The notes under the pieces: model-generated
Seen by the model: only the letters and a program-made list of their open reading frames with translations
What the model was told of the DNA's origin: nothing
Database searches by the model: none
Made by a program: the position numbers and the translations under genes
Origin: Alopecurus myosuroides
Taxonomy: Eukaryota > Streptophyta > Magnoliopsida > Poales > Poaceae
Length of the DNA stretch: 64,000 nt
Direction of reading: 5' to 3'
Assembly (NCBI GenBank): GCA_028641055.1
Contig: CM054060.1
Coordinates: 55,826,292 to 55,890,291, forward strand
Shown here: piece by piece, positions 20,638-31,290 of the stretch
Numbering within the stretch: the stretch's first letter is position 1
Layout: each line of letters starts with the position of its first letter

Positions 20638-23600
20638 CTAGGGGTAGAATTTGCGCAGTTGCGCGATATTCCATGGATTGGAATAGATGCCTCCAGTCTC
20701 TGGATTCTTCAATCGATATGCTCCTCCTGGGATCACTTCGTGTACGATGAAGGGTCCTTCCCAAGGTGGTTCGAGCTTGTGTCCTTCCTTTTGCTTCAGC
20801 CGCAACACCAAGTCGCCTACCACGAATGACCTGTGGCGTATGCGTCGTCTGTGGTAATTGCGTAGTGATTGTTGATAGACCGCGGATCTTGCGAGTGCAA
20901 TGTCCCGAATTTCGTCGAGTGCATCCATATCTTCTGCAAGTGCTTTGTTGGAGGTTTCTTCGCTGTAGGCTACGACCCGTGGTGCGCTGAATCGAACCTC
21001 CTCGGGAAGGACGGCTTCTGCCCCGTATACCATGAAAAATGGTGTGTATTACGTTGATCGATTGGGATTTGTGCGGAGGCTCCAAAGTACGGAGGGTAAC
21101 TCCTCTGCCCAATGTCCCGCAGCGGGATGTAGACGATCTAGCAATCTCTTTTTGATGCCAGCCGAAACTAAGCCGTTGGATCTTTCGACTTGGCCGTTTG
21201 TTTGCGGATGGGCAACCGAAGCAAACTTGAAATTGATTCCTTTCTCCTCGCAGAACTGTTGTGTTTCCTTTGCGGTGAAGTTTGTACCATTGTCTGTAAT
21301 GATGTCATGTGGTACACCGAATCTGCATACTATGGAGTCGAGGAACTTGATGGCGCATTGGGCGCTAGCCGAAGTCACTGGCATAGCTTCGATCCATTTG
21401 GTAAATTTGTCGACTGCGACCAGCAAATGTGTGTATCCTCCTGGTGTGGATTTGCGTAGTGGTCCAACCATGTCTAGCCCCCATTGCGCAAAGGGCCAGG
21501 CGATGGGTATCATATGCAGCTCTGTGGCAGGTGCGTGCGGCTTTGGTGAGAATCGCTGGCAGGCGTCGCATCTATCGACCAGGTTTTTTGCATCGTTGGC
21601 TGCTGTTAGCCAGTAGAATCCTGCTCGAAAGGGTTTTCCCAGTATTGCTTTCCAGCTAGCATGATGTCCGCAATCACCCTGGTGTATGTCCCGGAGTAAT
21701 TCCTTGCCGTCTGCGGGTGCGATGCAGCGCTGGAGTATGCCCGAGATGCTTTGTTTGTATAATTCTCCATTAACCACCCGAAAGGATTTGCTACGCCTGA
21801 TTAGCTGTCGAGCCTCACGTGGATCGGCCGGGAGCTGTTTGTTGAGCAGGTAGTCGAGATATTTCTGCGTCCAGATTGGCTCGACCAGAAAAACCTGCCG
21901 TGATATGTTATGAGTTAGCTCGAGAAGCGCGATTTGCGGGCTGACCTCTGTTTCTTGTGCTGCGGGTGTCTCTACGGCTTTCTTCACTTTGACTGATCTC
22001 TTAATCATCCGCTCGAAATATATCCCTGGCGGTATGGGTGTATTCGTGGAACCCATGTTGGCCAGTCTATCCGCCTCTTCGTTACTGGATCTTGCAATAT
22101 GTTTCAGCTCGCATCCTTTGAAGCTTCCTTCGAGTAGATTATACATGTCGCGGTACGCGATCATGTTTTCAGCAATGGCATCGCATTCTTTCATTGTTTG
22201 TTGCACTATGAGATTGGAATCGCCATAAATCATCAATCGGGTAGCTCCACAAGCAATCGCCATCTTCATCCCGTGCAACAGTGCTTCATATTCTGCGTCG
22301 TTGTTCGATGCTGGATCATCTGGTGGAAAGTCTAGTCGCAGGACGTATTGCAGTTTGTCTCCACGAGGTGAAATAAGAACGATTCCAGCTCCTGCTCCTT
22401 CGTTTCTTTTGGACCCGTCAAAGTACATGATCCAATTGCTCGTATACTCGGGTGGCCCGGGTGTTTGTAGCTCTGTCCATTCGCTGATGAATTCCACGAG
22501 AACTTGGGATTTGACTGCATTGCGTCCTGCATAGGTGATATCCCAAGCGCCCAACTCGATGCTCCACTTCGCTATTCTTCCGGATGCCATAGGGTTGTTC
22601 ATGATTGTCCCGAGTGACGCATCATTAACCACTGTGATGGCGTGTTCCTGAAAGTAATGTTTGAGCTTTCGGGCTGTGAGGACAACTCCATATGCAAGCT
22701 TCTGGTAATGAGGATATCGCTGCTTGCATGGCGAAAGCACTTCGCTGATGTAATATATTGGGCGTTGGACTCCGTATGCCTTGCCATCTTCAGGTCGTTC
22801 GACTACGATTGCAGTGCTGATGACCTGGTTTGTGGCGGCTAAATAGAGAAAAAGTGGCTCCCTTTCTTGTGGTGTTGCGAGAATGCGCCTGCTTTGCAAC
22901 GACCGTTTCAAGTCTGCGAATGCTTGTTTGGCTTCGGGTGTCCACTCGAATTTGTCCGTCTTCTTCAGTAGCTTGTAGAAGGGTAACGCCTGCTCTCCCA
23001 ATCGTGCGATGAACCTGCTTAGGGCGGCCAATCGTCCTGCGAGCTGCTGGACTCCGCGTAGATTGGTAGGCTCCTTCATGGTGAGGATGGCTTGTATTTT
23101 CTCCGGATTGGCCTCAATGCCTCTGGCGGATACCAGGTATCCGAGGAGTTTTCCTGCGGGGACGCCGAAAACGCATTTTGTCGGGTTGAGCTTGATCCGA
23201 TATGCATTAAGGGCGTCGAATGTTTCTTTAATGTCTTCGAGGAGTGTGTCCTCTACTCGAGTTTTGATGACGATGTCGTCGACGTATACTTGTACGTTCT
23301 TGCCAATGAGATTGGCAAGGCATCTCTGCATGCAACGTTGATATGTTGCGCCTGCGTTCTTCAGCCCGAAGGGCATTGTCGTGTAGCAGTATACACCGTG
23401 TGGTGTGATGAATGCCGTCTTCTCTTCGTCTTCCTTTTTCATTCGGATCTGATTATATCCCGAGTAGGCGTCCAGGAAGGAGAGACGTTGGCAACCTGCT
23501 GTGGAGTCCACGATCTGGTCGATTCGTGGTAGAGGAAAGTTGTCCTTGGGGCAGTGCTTGTTTAGTGACGTGTAGTCGATGCACACCCGAAGGATATCCG

Positions 23601-23871
23601 TGTTCTTCTTGGGGACCAGCACCGGATTTGCCAGCCAGGTGGATATCTTGATCTCTCTAATAAAGTTGGCGGCTAGCAGCCTATTTACTTCTTCTCCCAG
23701 CGCCTTTTGCTTGGGTTCTGAGAATCGTCGAGTCGTCTGTTTGATGGGTTTGGCGTTAGGAAATACTTCGAGTGAGTGCTCGGCAAACTCCCTGGGTATA
23801 CCTGGCATATCTGAAGGCTGCCAGGCGAAAATTTCCCAGTACTCACGGAGGAGTTTGACGAGCGCGCTTTC
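20638..23871 (-). pseudogene. E2 pol: reverse transcriptase, two RNases H, integrase
   Basis: Copies element RNA into DNA and inserts it. In one frame from 23871 to 20638 the order is reverse transcriptase (LNKHCPKDNFPLPRIDQ; catalytic YVDD at 23275-23286), RNase H, a second archaeal-type RNase H (MYFDGSKRNEGAGAG, GDSNLIVQQ) and integrase. The integrase has a zinc-binding HH...CDACQRF, then the DDE set in GLDMVGP, ITDNGTNF and NGQVERSNG. The C-terminal tail (VYGAEAVLPEEV to PPWEGPFIVHEV) is cut off by an in-frame TAA at 21049-21051. The same frame continues upstream into gag-protease across a single TAG at 23872. All catalytic residues seen are intact, so only two stops disable it. Confidence 0.88.
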
Positions 23872-26800
23872 CTATGCTGGCGAGAGGGTTGTGGAAACCA
23901 TCACGGTCTTGGCGGAATCCGTCGGGTGTACTTGGTGCTTGCGAGTGTCGCTGTTGGCGCTGAATTCCAGTTCCGGCGCGTTTTTCTTCGTGAGGGGCAT
24001 GACGGAGTGATCCGTGGTTTTTGCCAGCTCTTGGAGTTCTTCTTGCATCCCGAAAGATTTCGCGATCTCATTAAATTCTATGTCGCACTTGTCCGATTTT
24101 TGGAAGTCTCCGTCGATGGTGATCACACCGTATTCGCCGGGTAGCTTGAGCTTCAAGTATGCGTAATGTGGTACGGCCATGAATCTGGCGAACGCTGTTC
24201 GACCAAGAATGGCATGGTACTGTGAGGGCCAGTCGACGACTTCGAAGTCCAATAATTCCCTTCTGTAGTTGCGTGGGGAGCCCAGTACAACTTCTAGGTT
24301 GATTGTTCCGAGTGGACGGACTGCCTTGCCCGGAACTATCCCGTGGAAGGATGTTTCTGATTCCGTTAGGCCGTCCAGATTTTTGTTCATTCGACGGAGT
24401 GTATCCGCGTAGATGATGTTGATGCCGCTGCCACCGTCCATGAATACGCGGGCCAGGTCATAGTTGCCAATTTGTGCTTGAATGACGAGGGCGGCGTGTC
24501 CCGGCCGATATACTCGTGGCGGGTGGTCTTCTTTCGAGAACGTGATTGGCTGGTCGGCCATCTTCAGATACTCGGGCTTTGTTGGTGGCGCCTGCACTGC
24601 CATGCATATTTGTCTCGAGTTAGTCTTTTGAGCTCTGCGAGAGGGGCATACCTTCTGTATCATCCCGAGGAGTTGTCCGTGCGGAGTCGGGTATGTATTT
24701 GCTCCCCCGTTTTGTTGTGGTGGCGCTGGCAATGCGGCAAGCGCCATGTTTGGGTTGGTCGGTGGAGGTGGAGGAGGTGGTAGCTGGAATTGTTGTCCCC
24801 CTCCTGGCAGTGGTGGATAGTTTTGGGTGGAAACAAATCTTTTCTTGGCGAGTGCGTCCGAGATTTCGATGAACTTTCGGCAGTCCTTGAGAAGGTGCGT
24901 TGCCTTAGTTTTGCCCGTGCGCTTGTCTGTGAACAGATGTAGCGAGCAGTACCCATCGAGGTCTTCCTCGGGTGATTTTTCTTCTGCCTTTGGTTTCCAC
25001 TCGCGACTTCCGCGACGACCGGGGTCGCGATTTCGCGTGAATTCCGCTGCCACTAGTTCTTCTCTATCCTCGTGGTCGTCATATTTTCTTCTCTTCCTTC
25101 GTCCATGACGGTCTTCTTCGTGCGTGGGCGATGATGTCCTTTCATTGCGTACTGCATCTTCTCCATTGGCCCATTTTTCGGCTATGACCATGAGCTCCCC
25201 GATGGTTTTGGGCGCGGTTCTGCCGAGCTCTTCTCGAAATGCGGTTCTTCTAGCTCCTTTGGCGAAGGCCTCAATCGCCACTTCTTCAGAGATTGTCCCT
25301 GCGGTGTTCCTGAGCGTGTTCCACCGCTGGATGTATTCTCGAGTGGATTCACCGCTTATCTGTTTGCAGGCTCGTAGCTCTTCGATTGTAGCCGGCCTCT
25401 TATAGGTCGACTGGAAGTTCTTGCAGAAATCTCGGTGTAAGTCATCCCATGATGCGTAGCAAGATCGCGGTCTCCTCTCCAGCCAGCTGCGGGCTGCTCC
25501 GGCTAGGTGCAGATTGAGGTATTGCATGGCCGTGTTCTTGTTACCACGTTGGCATTTCACTGCCGTGAGGTAGTCGCTTAACCATTGAGAGGGCTCGAGT
25601 GAGCCATCGTACTTCGTTACCTCCGTGCTAAGCTTGAATCGCTTGGGTAGGGGCGCCTCGCGGATGCTGCGAGCGAAACAGAGTGCTCCACAGGTTTCGT
25701 CGTCCGAGGACCTGGATGAAGAGCGCTCTCGACGTCGTGAAGCTCTCGCTCTATCTACCTTCTTTTGGGCCAGATCTGATCGCGCGTCGTATTCGGACCG
25801 GTCGCGGTCGTCATCTTTCCTTGGTTCTTTGCTACGCTTTCTCGAGCGGCTGTTGTGGTGCCGCGAGTTTTTATCTCTCGGGCTGTCGTCGCTGCTGCTT
25901 CGACTATCGCCGCGGCGGCGAGCCTCTTTTCCTCGACCACGTCGTGGCGACTTGTCTCTTCTTGGGGAGGAGCTTCTGTGCCTGCGAGGCGTTCCTTTGT
26001 CCTTATCCTTCTCCAATCGCTCCTTTTCCAATTGTTCTTTGCGATCGTGAGAGGCGAGCCTAGCGGCCGCCAACCCTAGGCCTTTGCGAATATGCTTGTA
26101 TTGTTCCACCCGGGGATCGCTATCCGTTGGCTGGTTCATCTGCATGTAGGTTGCTGCGGCTAGGATCGCGGCGGCGGGGGTTTGCGGGTAGACGTTGCCA
26201 TCATCGTCGACCCTCATGAACGAGGACGTTGTAGACCTGTTGGTTCCAGCCATAGATTCGTGGTCTCTTGTGGATGCTGCGGGTCCCTTCCCCCCGGGTC
26301 GGGTACCGATCGAAGGTGCATGGGATAGCTCGGCTCGACGTAGGCTTGATTCATCCGCCGCTCTCCTGCGACGGGCTAGATCCGCTCGGGCGTCCTTAAT
26401 GTTTGAGGCCGCCCTCACCAGGTGATAGTGGTAGGCGGTTAGGTCTTCATGTGTGGCGTCCGCCGCAGGTGGCTGACTCTTTCGCATGGATTCCTTGGCT
26501 CTTTTCCGGGCTTCCCGCGAAACACCGATTATGTCGCGCTCGGTTGCGCTATACTCAGTTTCCGAGGGCTGCTCTGACCCTGCCATGCAGACTTGGGCCA
26601 GTTGTGGTCCGCGCGTCCTAAGCGTAGATCGGAAAGCTTTCTGTACCCGAGAGGGTTCCTCTGTCGAGAGGGTGTGGTAGTCGACTGCGTTGTAGCGGAT
26701 GGACTCGCCGCTCTTCCCGGTAGGAAAGCGCGAGTTGACGGCTCCAGATTCGGTTTCGGATTCATCCGAGAAGTGGAGGATCCCGTCTCTGTTTGCCATG

Positions 26801-27075
26801 AAGTTGAAGCTCCCGAACGTCAGGGTGACGCTCTTCTCCAGTTCCTCGAACACCGGGCGAGATTCCGGCGAGTGGGGCGTGACCACGACAGATCCGATCC
26901 GTATAGGATTGTTCGGAGTCGTAGCCGTCGGTTTCCAACGGGAGTTGGATGTCGATGAAGCCGAAGATTTCGGTGATCCAGCGCCTGCGGTCCCCACGGT
27001 CGGCGCCAATTGTCGAAGCTCTGGCTCCGCAAATCCCTCGGGTGACCCTATCGGGTTTCGACTAGGAGACGTCAT
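23872..27075 (-). CDS. E2 gag-protease
   Basis: Gag forms the particle and the protease cleaves the polyprotein. The frame opens at an ATG inside the 5' LTR (27075) and reads through the primer site (ELRQLAPTVG). It is 1067 codons to the TAG at 23872. A long N-terminal region leads into an Arg/Ser-rich block at roughly residues 360-470 (RRHRSSSPRRDKSPRRGRG). The capsid core follows (PSQWLSDYLTAVKCQRG, HLAGAARSWLERRP, STREYIQRWNTLRN), then a C/H-rich knuckle-like stretch and a proline-rich linker. The protease has active-site MDGGSGINIIYAD and the HGIVPGKAVRPLG block. The true start may be downstream of the primer site. Confidence 0.88.
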   Translation of the reverse strand: MTSPSRNPIGSPEGFAEPELRQLAPTVGTAGAGSPKSSASSTSNSRWKPTATTPNNPIRIGSVVVTPHSPESRPVFEELEKSVTLTFGSFNFMANRDGILHFSDESETESGAVNSRFPTGKSGESIRYNAVDYHTLSTEEPSRVQKAFRSTLRTRGPQLAQVCMAGSEQPSETEYSATERDIIGVSREARKRAKESMRKSQPPAADATHEDLTAYHYHLVRAASNIKDARADLARRRRAADESSLRRAELSHAPSIGTRPGGKGPAASTRDHESMAGTNRSTTSSFMRVDDDGNVYPQTPAAAILAAATYMQMNQPTDSDPRVEQYKHIRKGLGLAAARLASHDRKEQLEKERLEKDKDKGTPRRHRSSSPRRDKSPRRGRGKEARRRGDSRSSSDDSPRDKNSRHHNSRSRKRSKEPRKDDDRDRSEYDARSDLAQKKVDRARASRRRERSSSRSSDDETCGALCFARSIREAPLPKRFKLSTEVTKYDGSLEPSQWLSDYLTAVKCQRGNKNTAMQYLNLHLAGAARSWLERRPRSCYASWDDLHRDFCKNFQSTYKRPATIEELRACKQISGESTREYIQRWNTLRNTAGTISEEVAIEAFAKGARRTAFREELGRTAPKTIGELMVIAEKWANGEDAVRNERTSSPTHEEDRHGRRKRRKYDDHEDREELVAAEFTRNRDPGRRGSREWKPKAEEKSPEEDLDGYCSLHLFTDKRTGKTKATHLLKDCRKFIEISDALAKKRFVSTQNYPPLPGGGQQFQLPPPPPPPTNPNMALAALPAPPQQNGGANTYPTPHGQLLGMIQKVCPSRRAQKTNSRQICMAVQAPPTKPEYLKMADQPITFSKEDHPPRVYRPGHAALVIQAQIGNYDLARVFMDGGSGINIIYADTLRRMNKNLDGLTESETSFHGIVPGKAVRPLGTINLEVVLGSPRNYRRELLDFEVVDWPSQYHAILGRTAFARFMAVPHYAYLKLKLPGEYGVITIDGDFQKSDKCDIEFNEIAKSFGMQEELQELAKTTDHSVMPLTKKNAPELEFSANSDTRKHQVHPTDSAKTVMVSTTLSPA
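26992..27009 (-). other. E2 primer binding site
   Basis: The minus strand reads TTGGCGCCGACCGTGGGG one base inside the 5' LTR. It differs by one base from the site in E3 and E4. The TGGCGCC core is typical of Tat-like gypsy elements; the tRNA was not determined. Confidence 0.85.
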
Positions 27076-27503
27076 AGGCGCTGGTGAGATCGTCGGCTTG
27101 ACAGGGGGGCGAGATTTACCCAGGTTCGGGGCCCTCGTAGAGGTAAAACCCTTACTCCTGCCTTCTGTCGATCTGTATTAGATGATTAGATCAGTTACAG
27201 GGTGCTCGAATCGAGAGTAGATCTCGAGTTTCAAGGCTTTTGTGGTCGTGCGGTAATACTTGGTCCTCTCCTAGGGGGCTCTCCTGGCCTTATATAGATG
27301 GCCAGGTCTCGAGTTCTACCCGGAGAGGACTCAAACCCTAGCCGAGTCGGTTACAAATTCCCTAACTTAACCCGCAAGCTGATGCGGGTGGGCTCCTCAT
27401 GGGCCTTCTAGAGTACTCCAAGGGCGCCGCCTGTTGGGCCTTGACCAGAAGGTTTGAGAGGGGGTGTCCTTACTCGCAGGGTCCAGGATCCATGCCTTCG
27501 TCA
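27011..27503 (-). repeat. E2 5' LTR
   Basis: 493 bp LTR at the 5' side of the minus-strand element. It supplies the promoter (TATATAGA near 27294 on the plus strand) and the first ATG of the gag frame. TSD CTCAC follows at 27504-27508. Confidence 0.95.
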
Positions 27504-27508
27504 CTCAC

Positions 27509-28700
27509 GCCTGTGAGGAGTGTTATATCTTTCGGGTTTTTTAGTTGGGTGTCTCGGAGGCGGCATTGTTTTTTCGTCTTTCCGGTTTTGTTCCTCCCGA
27601 TCACGGGGATTATTTCCGCCTTTCGGCAGATGGGATCCTCTCCTGGATGCTGCATCCTTATGATCTGGGATTTTCTTGTCCTTTTTGGGATCTTCTTTCT
27701 TCTCCTTAGAATTTCCTGAATCTCCAGGTTCGTCAGGTCCAGGTGCTCCAGCCGCGCATGTGGCAGTTTTGCATAGGGTCGAGTCATCGTGCAATTTCTC
27801 TGATCTTGCATGTCCTCGTTGTTGCGGTTGCAATGCTTTTCCTAAGAAAGCATACACACCTTGAAGCTTTTCATCGTTGGAGTACAGATCGTCATTAAGG
27901 GTGTCGAACGCGGCCTCCGCGTTTTCGGCTGCGGTTTGTATATGCGTTCGCCCTTGGCATTGGTGTCGTTTACCTATCTTTGCCAAGAAGGGTTTTGGAA
28001 CCGTTCTTTGGGTGGCAGCACATCCGTCTTTACAATTCTAGGTAACCTTGTAGGTTTTATGCCACATATATTTCTTCTTTCGTATTCCTCTATTTCTTCC
28101 TGTTGCAACTTAATGTCAGCCTAGGTTTTTAAGAGGTTTTCCCGAGTTTGGAATAGATGTTGCTCCTGCCGCTGTAGAGCTCGTATCCTGGCTTCCAGCA
28201 CTTCAGGGGGTTCGTCACGTCCCACTGAAGTTTGAGTTAGATCAATTTCGTCCTATTCTGACATTTGTGGGAGAGGGATTTCCTTCTTTTTCTTCTCCGC
28301 AGGTGTGACTCCGCTTCCTCCTCCTACTTCCAGGTTTTGGTTAGCAATATCTGCCAACTTTTTCTTCTAGAATTTATACTGGAGTTTCTTGGCAGTCTTA
28401 TTTTTCTTCTTGGAAGAGGGAGGTTTTTTGCTAGGTTCATCCTCTGTCAATTCCTTGACATCGGGGTAAATTGGATTGGTTTCACCATCCTCTCTTTCCT
28501 CATCCGGCGAAGGTGTCTTAGGGTTTTCATCATCTCATGCGTCTGTGTTTTCAGCCGGTTTTTGCATAAGCACTTCATGGAAATTCCCCTGCATAGATTT
28601 GACCTTTCTCTCGAAAGCGTCTTCATCTTCATCTTCGGAATCTTTGTCTTCATGTCCGAATTCCCCTCTGCCATGCTTTCCTTGTCAAGATTTAGTTAGT
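27509..28700 (-). pseudogene. E1 gag, N-terminal part, decayed
   Basis: Continuation of E1 gag to the right of E2. The frame at 27501-27986 holds ENAEAAFDTLNDDLYSNDEK and a charged KEKKEDPKKDKK stretch. Further right, the minus strand has acidic sequence followed by QGNFHEVLMQKPAE (about 28560-28610), broken by stops. The start of gag, primer site and 5' LTR of E1 could not be identified. Confidence 0.6.
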
Positions 28701-29759
28701 GTTGATTCATATGGATGAGAGGCTTCTAATACTTGATATGCTTTCGTATATGAGGAGTTGCCAGTTTAGTTCATACATTTCATATATTATACGCGTTGCA
28801 GTTTCTGAGTCCAGTTGCCATTGTCCAGACCTTGTATGCCGAGGTTCGTATCTTCATTGTTCCTCTACTCGGTCGGATTCAAAGATATGAATTGCAAAAT
28901 TTTGATTTGTATTGAAGATGATTATTCTTGAAAAACTGATCGACCATTTTGTGCCACTCATGGTATAAAAAAGAAGACCCTAGAACAGATTGGTGAATTA
29001 TTTCCTTGTAGATATACCTTCTCTTTGTACTTCTAATTTTCTTGTTGCTAGTATTTTCTGTCTGTAAACGATGTTGTGTAGCTGAGTACTCTTCTCGGTT
29101 TTAAATAATTCACCATACTGACTAGTGGAGTACTTAGCATGCATATTTTGAGCTAGATTTTTTTTAAATCATCCGGTTTCAGTTTGCGATGAGCGAAAAG
29201 ATGGCATCTTGCAAAATCCTTGTCCGGTTCACCGGTGCCGATGATGACGACACCTCCGGGTTCTGTTCCCCTTCTTTAAGGTGTTGTCGTGAAGCCCTGC
29301 TTTTCCTCATCTTGGTCTTTGGTCTTAGGGTGAAAATCGGATGCTTGCGGATCGAGCTCAGCCGTGGCGGGCTGCTTGTGTTCATCGCTAGCTGAACAAC
29401 TTTCTGGAAATTGTTGATGTGAAGACTCCGGAGAAGGTTGGGGCCGGATCCGAATATGCCCTATGCTCTTCTGCCTACGGAGGAGGAAGACATCAAGCCA
29501 TGTTTTTTTTTAATTTCTTCTTGTTGTAGTCTTTCTCTGTATTTCAGGTTGTCGGTCTTTTCTGTTTGAGCTCTTCTTGTAAGCTGGTATCGAGAGCAAT
29601 GGCATTTCGGTTGTAATACTCCTGGTTAGTTGAGGGATTTGTTACTTCCAAGCCGGGCTCTTTAAGCCTGATATCTAAATAAAGTTGATGTAGTTATTTT
29701 GTTTTATCAATCTCAAACTAAGGTCAATTTTAAGTATTTTTGCCTGTTTTTCATTTAGT
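28701..29759. other. Unresolved stretch right of E1 gag
   Basis: No LTR end, primer site or convincing gene is seen. A 68-codon minus-strand frame at 29179-29385 (basic, HLKEGEQNPEVSSSSAP) may be a further gag relic. The stretch could hold the missing 5' part of E1. Confidence 0.4.
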
Positions 29760-31290
29760 CCTCAAAATATCCCCCTCTCATTTAAGTTTCACTTAAAAGC
29801 GAGAAGAACACTCATTGTATTTCCTAAGTCTCACTTTTTTTTATTTCCTTTTTGTTCACTTCTCACACTCTTTCTTCGGTCTTTATTTTTCTACATTCTT
29901 CACCAGTTTTGAGTCTGTTTTTTATAATCTTTATTTTTTCATTGTCATTTTTTCATTCCAATTGTACCGACCTTGTTAGTTTCTTCATTCTCTTTCTTGT
30001 TCTTGTCTTTCTTTCATTATGATTTTTCAGTTTTTTCGCCATTTTTTCTTTGGTAAGTCTATGTCACTATCTTTGTCTTCTGTCATCATTTCTTTATTGA
30101 GTACCTTGTAGTTAGTACCTCAGCTTCTATTCATTTAGCTTCAGTTATTCTCATTTTCCTGAGTCATGTTTTTAAATTATTTCGGCACTTCTCAGTGTTC
30201 TAAGTCATTTTGTTCAGTCTTGATAGTCTTGAAGTCTTTCAATCTTCATTTTTATAAGTCTTGTTATTTTATCTTAAGTCATTTGTCTCATTCTTCTGTT
30301 CCTTTTTTTAATTTTTTATTTTGTCTTTCCTTAGTCATATTATTTCATTTATCGTTTGTTCATTGTTTAGAAATCGGTTTTCATTCTCTCTTTTGTCTTC
30401 TTCTCTCTTTCTCGATGTATTGTTCTCTTCTCATTCCCTTTCCTTAGTTTAATATCTCTCTTTTCTCTGTTAGTCTTTACTACGCATGCATTTTCCTTCG
30501 TCTCTTTATCAGTCTTTAATCCCTTGGATATGATTTCTCTTTGTTTCAGTTTTTCATTTATACCTAGCTTCTTTTGTTTTTTATTGCAATGTTTTTTCCT
30601 TTAGATGTATGTGTATGTCCGATGCAAAATTTTCAATGGAAGGTTATGCTTGCCATTACAGTACTCAGCTCTAAACTGAAGCATCAAGATTTCTACTCTC
30701 ATCCTTGGATGGGTGTAGTTGATATATGGGGGTTTCATCACGTGTGACTGGGAAAGCATTGTCCATAATGGGAGGCTTGTAAAGTCTGGGCGCAAAGTTT
30801 TTGTCATCCATGGGGTGTGGTAACTTCCTACGGAAAGTTCAATAAGCTGGTGCTGACCATAGAATGCTGCAAAACCTGGCCTTGGTTGTTCAATCTTCTC
30901 ATAACCTTTACTTGGTCTTCAGTATATCATTTTCACTCTTTTTCCCCTTAGTTTTTAGTTGCGATTTTTCTTTAGTTCATTCTTGTTTATCTGTATCTCA
31001 TATTCATGATTGTCTCCCGTTCTTCTGTTTATAGGAAATCAATTAATCTTCAATCGACGAGTCTATGTTTCTTCAGTCCTTGGCAGCGAGGTCTCTTGTC
31101 TTTGGTCTTTCATTTTCCATTCTATCAGTCATTTATTTCTCCAGTCTTTCTTCTCTCTCTTCTTTCTTTGGTCTTTGTTAGTAGTTGAGTCTCAATTTTG
31201 TCAGTCATTTTTCGGTCGCGCAGTCTCTCTTTATTAAGTCCCTAACAACTTAGTACTTATGTCTTTCATTTTTTCTGTCCAGTATGTGTG
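29760..31290 (+). repeat. T-rich, strand-asymmetric tract
   Basis: About 1.5 kb in which the plus strand is dominated by T and C. It has frequent AGTC, TTCATT and TTTCTTT words and few purine runs. A less biased patch at 30601-30900 interrupts it. Open frames inside are short and made of Phe, Leu and Ser. It lies downstream of the minus-strand gene ending at 32714. No known element end was recognised. Confidence 0.5.

Larger units (their letters stand above)
14683..27503 (-). mobile_element. E2: Tat-lineage Ty3/gypsy LTR retrotransposon with antisense gene, complete
   Basis: Complete 12.8 kb element on the minus strand with target duplication CTCAC (14678-14682 and 27504-27508). Both LTRs are 493 bp and differ at two positions by eye (0.4%). 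At 1.3e-8 per site per year this suggests insertion roughly 0.15 million years ago. From 5' to 3' on the minus strand it holds LTR, TGGCGCC-type primer site, gag, protease, reverse transcriptase, RNase H, archaeal-type RNase H, integrase, then a multi-exon gene on the opposite strand, polypurine tract and LTR. Dual RNase H and an antisense extra gene are features described for the Tat group. Confidence 0.95.

Noticed and set aside
20615..21112. 165-codon minus-strand frame over the integrase tail
   Set aside because: It is an Arg/Thr-rich shifted frame; the integrase tail motif (PPWEGPF) is in the other frame.
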